17,147 nt of DNA from JAFAXD01 sp035472475 (lineage in GTDB: Bacteria > Pseudomonadota > Alphaproteobacteria > Rhizobiales > Xanthobacteraceae). A program made the translations under genes and the position numbers. How positions within the stretch are numbered: the first letter of the stretch is position 1; the number at the start of each line of letters is the position of its first letter. Shown piece after piece: positions 15,524-17,147 of the stretch. The DNA lies in assembly GCA_035472475.1 (NCBI GenBank), contig DATIPA010000130.1:1-17147 (forward strand), written 5' to 3'. The notes under the pieces are model-generated. The model made no database searches, was not told the origin of the DNA, and was given only the letters and a program-made list of their open reading frames with translations.

Positions 15524-15603
15524 GGACGGCCTGGGGTGCCGCGAGAGCGGCTGAGATCAAACCCATCGAACCTGTCTGGGTCATGCCAGCGTAGGGAGCC
15601 GCC
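15524..15603 (+). ncRNA. TPP riboswitch (thi-box aptamer)
   Basis: All conserved blocks of the thiamine-pyrophosphate aptamer stand in order. They are GGGGTGCC (15533-15540); stem GCCGC/GCGGC with loop GAGA; CTGAGA (15551-15556), the pyrimidine-sensing strand; ACCC (15561-15564); GAACCTG (15568-15574); CTGG-GTCATG-CCAG (15576-15589), the pyrophosphate-sensing helix; and GCGTAGGGA (15589-15597). The closing helix P1 is CGGC (15527-15530) with GCCG (15598-15601), extended by GG/CC across a bulged A. TPP binding normally turns off thiamine synthesis or uptake genes. Here no such gene follows on this strand: after about 100 nt comes the 3' end of a phage gene on the other strand. The aptamer itself shows no damage. 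Confidence 0.93.
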
Positions 15604-15605
15604 GG

Positions 15606-15659
15606 ATGCAGGGTCATCCTCGTTTGGCGACTGAATCCCTATTTGTGTCAATATGGTAG
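15606..15659 (+). pseudogene. Possible 17-codon remnant of the riboswitch-controlled gene
   Basis: ATG at 15606 stands 7 nt after GGGAG (15594-15598), the 3' edge of the aptamer, which could act as Shine-Dalgarno. The frame (begins MQGHPRLATE) ends at TAG after 17 codons. TAGGGA (15592-15597) can pair with TCCCTA (15636-15641), and GGATG/CATCC (15604-15608/15615-15619) can fold over the ATG, so a translational expression platform is conceivable. I do not recognise the peptide as the start of any thiamine gene. It may equally be non-coding leader. Confidence 0.25.
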
Positions 15660-15705
15660 GGGAGTGGCCTGTTGGTGCCCACAACTGCACCCACGAACGT
15701 GAACT

Positions 15706-17147
15706 TCAGCCCCGCGGGTTGAACGGGTCCCAGTCCATATCACGCGCTATCGGAATCTCACGCTGAGGACGGCGCGCGCTGTAGGGCGAGCCATATCCGC
15801 TCGCGCCCTCGCACTCGGCGAGGGGCTTGCCCGAGCGCCGCATCATGTGCGCGTATCTGACGGCGCTCAAAACGTCATCGCGTAGCGCGACGATTTTTAG
15901 ATCGTCGTCTCTATGATACGAGAGATATTCCTCGATGAACTCGTGACAGTGGCTGGCCACCATGAACTTTCCGGTAGCCATTGATTCATACATATCGGCG
16001 ATCGCCGGCTCGAGAGCGTAGCCGCCGCCTTTGTTCTCCGCGTGCTTGGGCAGCAGCGGCGCTCCGTAGGCTCGATACGCGGCGGCGAGTTGATGCCCGC
16101 TCGCCTTTTCGTGGGTCATCCCGTCATGGGGCCAGGCCACTGGGATTCTCAGCCCGTTGCACATAGAGGCCAGGCGCTGACAATGATGAACCGCAGAGGA
16201 GCGCGACATGGTGAAGATATCAACTACGTAGAACTCGCCCGTGTCGTGCACCCAAGCGCATTTCGCGGCTGCGAAGTTGTGGCCGTAGCCAAAGTCGATT
16301 CCCGTAATCCACCGCGCGTAACTCTTGACATCCTCGGGATTGATGCGCCTCGCCAAGTCCTCAACAGGAAATGGAAACACACGGCCACGACCCATCGCTG
16401 GAATGCCGTGGATGCGCGTGTCACGCTCGAATTCCTGATAGCCAGCTTCCATCTCTTCCCTGCGCTCGGGCGTGATGTGCTTGGCCTCGTCGGCAGTGAT
16501 TCTGATTTCAGCACGATCCGGAGACGGGTCCTTGAGAAACCTGTGCGTGAGGGCGCCCTCGCCAAGAATCGGAGTGTACGTGACCAGGACCAGCCCGTCA
16601 GTGGCCGTGGTTCTGGCGTAGATCTCGCTGTACAGCTCCTCGCTCGGTTGCTCATCGATCCATATCAAGTGCACCGATTCTGACTGTAACTTCTCCCGCC
16701 GCATCTCGAACGACTTAAAGGTCAATTCGCTGGTGCCATCAACAACACCGTCCGTTCTGTGAGTGACATGGATCGTGTCGATTGCGCCGGTGCCGCCAGG
16801 AACCATCACCGGAGGCTTGGCAAAGCCTGCGAGCGGAATCGAGCCGGAGCCAAACTCACCCCCTTTCGAGGTTAGTTGCCGCTGCACGCCGTCGCGCACG
16901 AGTTGTCCAGTTTGACCGACAACCCAAATGCGGATTGGCCCGGCAAAGCGTCGGCCCTTCCACCAGCGAGGGTAATCGCCAGTCGCGTGCCACGCCACCT
17001 CGCACGCTGCCGTCCACGTTTTGCCAACCTGATTGCCGCCGTAGAGCAGCCGCTGGTGAACTTTGCTGCCCTCTTCGAAGCATTTCATCTGCGCCGGGTA
17101 GAACTGCTGCGGCCCCCAGAAGTCGATCGCATGAAACTTTTTACGAT
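15706..17147 (-). CDS. Phage terminase large subunit (packaging ATPase/nuclease), 5' end outside window
   Basis: Motor that pulls phage DNA into proheads and cuts it. The frame stays open to the window edge. The first ATG (17088) is internal, because the upstream codons (FWGPQQFYPAQ) read like a terminase N-terminus, so about 480 residues are visible. Counting from that ATG: Walker A GGNQVGKT (17-24), Walker B LIWIDE (141-146, Glu146 catalytic), coupling motif LVTYTP (168-173), then an RNase H-like nuclease with GIDFG (263-267, Asp265), an acidic WPHDGM (319-324), and LRDDVLSAVRYA (402-413). It resembles the podovirus P22-like terminase group. Sampled GC is lower than in the host genes (about 57% at 16201-16260 against 68% at 14281-14340). 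No portal, capsid or integrase gene is visible. Confidence 0.9.
   Translation of the reverse strand, partial: RKKFHAIDFWGPQQFYPAQMKCFEEGSKVHQRLLYGGNQVGKTWTAACEVAWHATGDYPRWWKGRRFAGPIRIWVVGQTGQLVRDGVQRQLTSKGGEFGSGSIPLAGFAKPPVMVPGGTGAIDTIHVTHRTDGVVDGTSELTFKSFEMRREKLQSESVHLIWIDEQPSEELYSEIYARTTATDGLVLVTYTPILGEGALTHRFLKDPSPDRAEIRITADEAKHITPERREEMEAGYQEFERDTRIHGIPAMGRGRVFPFPVEDLARRINPEDVKSYARWITGIDFGYGHNFAAAKCAWVHDTGEFYVVDIFTMSRSSAVHHCQRLASMCNGLRIPVAWPHDGMTHEKASGHQLAAAYRAYGAPLLPKHAENKGGGYALEPAIADMYESMATGKFMVASHCHEFIEEYLSYHRDDDLKIVALRDDVLSAVRYAHMMRRSGKPLAECEGASGYGSPYSARRPQREIPIARDMDWDPFNPRG

Noticed and set aside
15695..15704. GAAC-GT-GAAC repeat near the terminase stop as a second SOS box
   Set aside because: Half-site spacing is 2 nt, not the 7 nt required for the alphaproteobacterial LexA box, and it is at a gene's 3' end.
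15468..15705. tRNA or tmRNA as prophage attachment site
   Set aside because: I looked for cloverleaf-like arms and a T-loop on both strands and found only the TPP aptamer.
16042..16683. + strand frame after the TPP riboswitch, a possible riboswitch target
   Set aside because: It is antisense to the terminase nuclease and linker region, begins more than 400 nt from the riboswitch, and has no similarity I recognise to thiamine proteins.
1..17147. CRISPR array, insertion sequence, toxin-antitoxin or defence island
   Set aside because: No regularly spaced repeats, no transposase-like frame and no such gene pair is visible; apart from the right end the window is housekeeping sequence.

Overview
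The window is a GC-rich stretch of bacterial chromosome with short gaps and many start/stop overlaps. It most likely comes from an alphaproteobacterium of the order Hyphomicrobiales, near the Bradyrhizobium / Rhodopseudomonas / Xanthobacteraceae branch. I base this on gene order (ppiD-trpE-trpG-trpD-trpC-moaC-moeA-lexA-comEC facing tpiA-secG-pyrG-kdsA), separate trpE and trpG genes, a ComEC without a visible metallo-beta-lactamase motif, and a GTTC-N7-GTTC SOS box upstream of lexA. The lineage is inference from synteny memory and was not searched.

Left part, 1-9912. The 3' part of comEC (+) runs into lexA (-), and their stop codons touch at 1401/1402. Everything from 9912 down to 1402 is on the minus strand. 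ppiD (membrane-anchored periplasmic foldase) leads trpE, trpG, trpD and trpC (tryptophan biosynthesis), then moaC and moeA (molybdenum cofactor). Junctions are mostly overlaps or gaps of 0-1 nt (TAATG, TGATG, ATGA, TGA|GTG), so this looks like one translationally coupled operon. The only sizeable internal gap is 105 nt between trpE and trpG. It carries a G-quadruplex motif on the template strand. lexA has its own promoter, overlapped by an SOS operator.

Centre, 9913-10119. This is a divergent control region. It holds a good promoter for ppiD, a 6-bp dyad with a 7-nt spacer, a weaker candidate promoter for tpiA, and a perfect 10-bp G/C hairpin in the presumed tpiA 5' UTR.

Right part, 10120-15467 (+). 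tpiA (glycolysis), secG (protein export), pyrG (CTP synthesis), kdsA (lipopolysaccharide Kdo synthesis, metal-dependent type) and an MFS transporter overlapping kdsA by 4 nt. These are housekeeping genes.

Right end, 15468-17147. Just past the MFS gene is a complete-looking TPP (thiamine pyrophosphate) riboswitch on the + strand with an extended -10 promoter in front of it. No thiamine gene follows. A start codon 7 nt after the riboswitch's GGGAG opens a frame of only 17 codons, and then the 3' end of a phage terminase large-subunit gene arrives from the opposite strand and continues off the window. The simplest reading is that a prophage or prophage remnant was inserted between the riboswitch and the gene it controlled. 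This junction is the most unusual part of the window. I saw no tRNA, rRNA, CRISPR array, insertion sequence or defence system.
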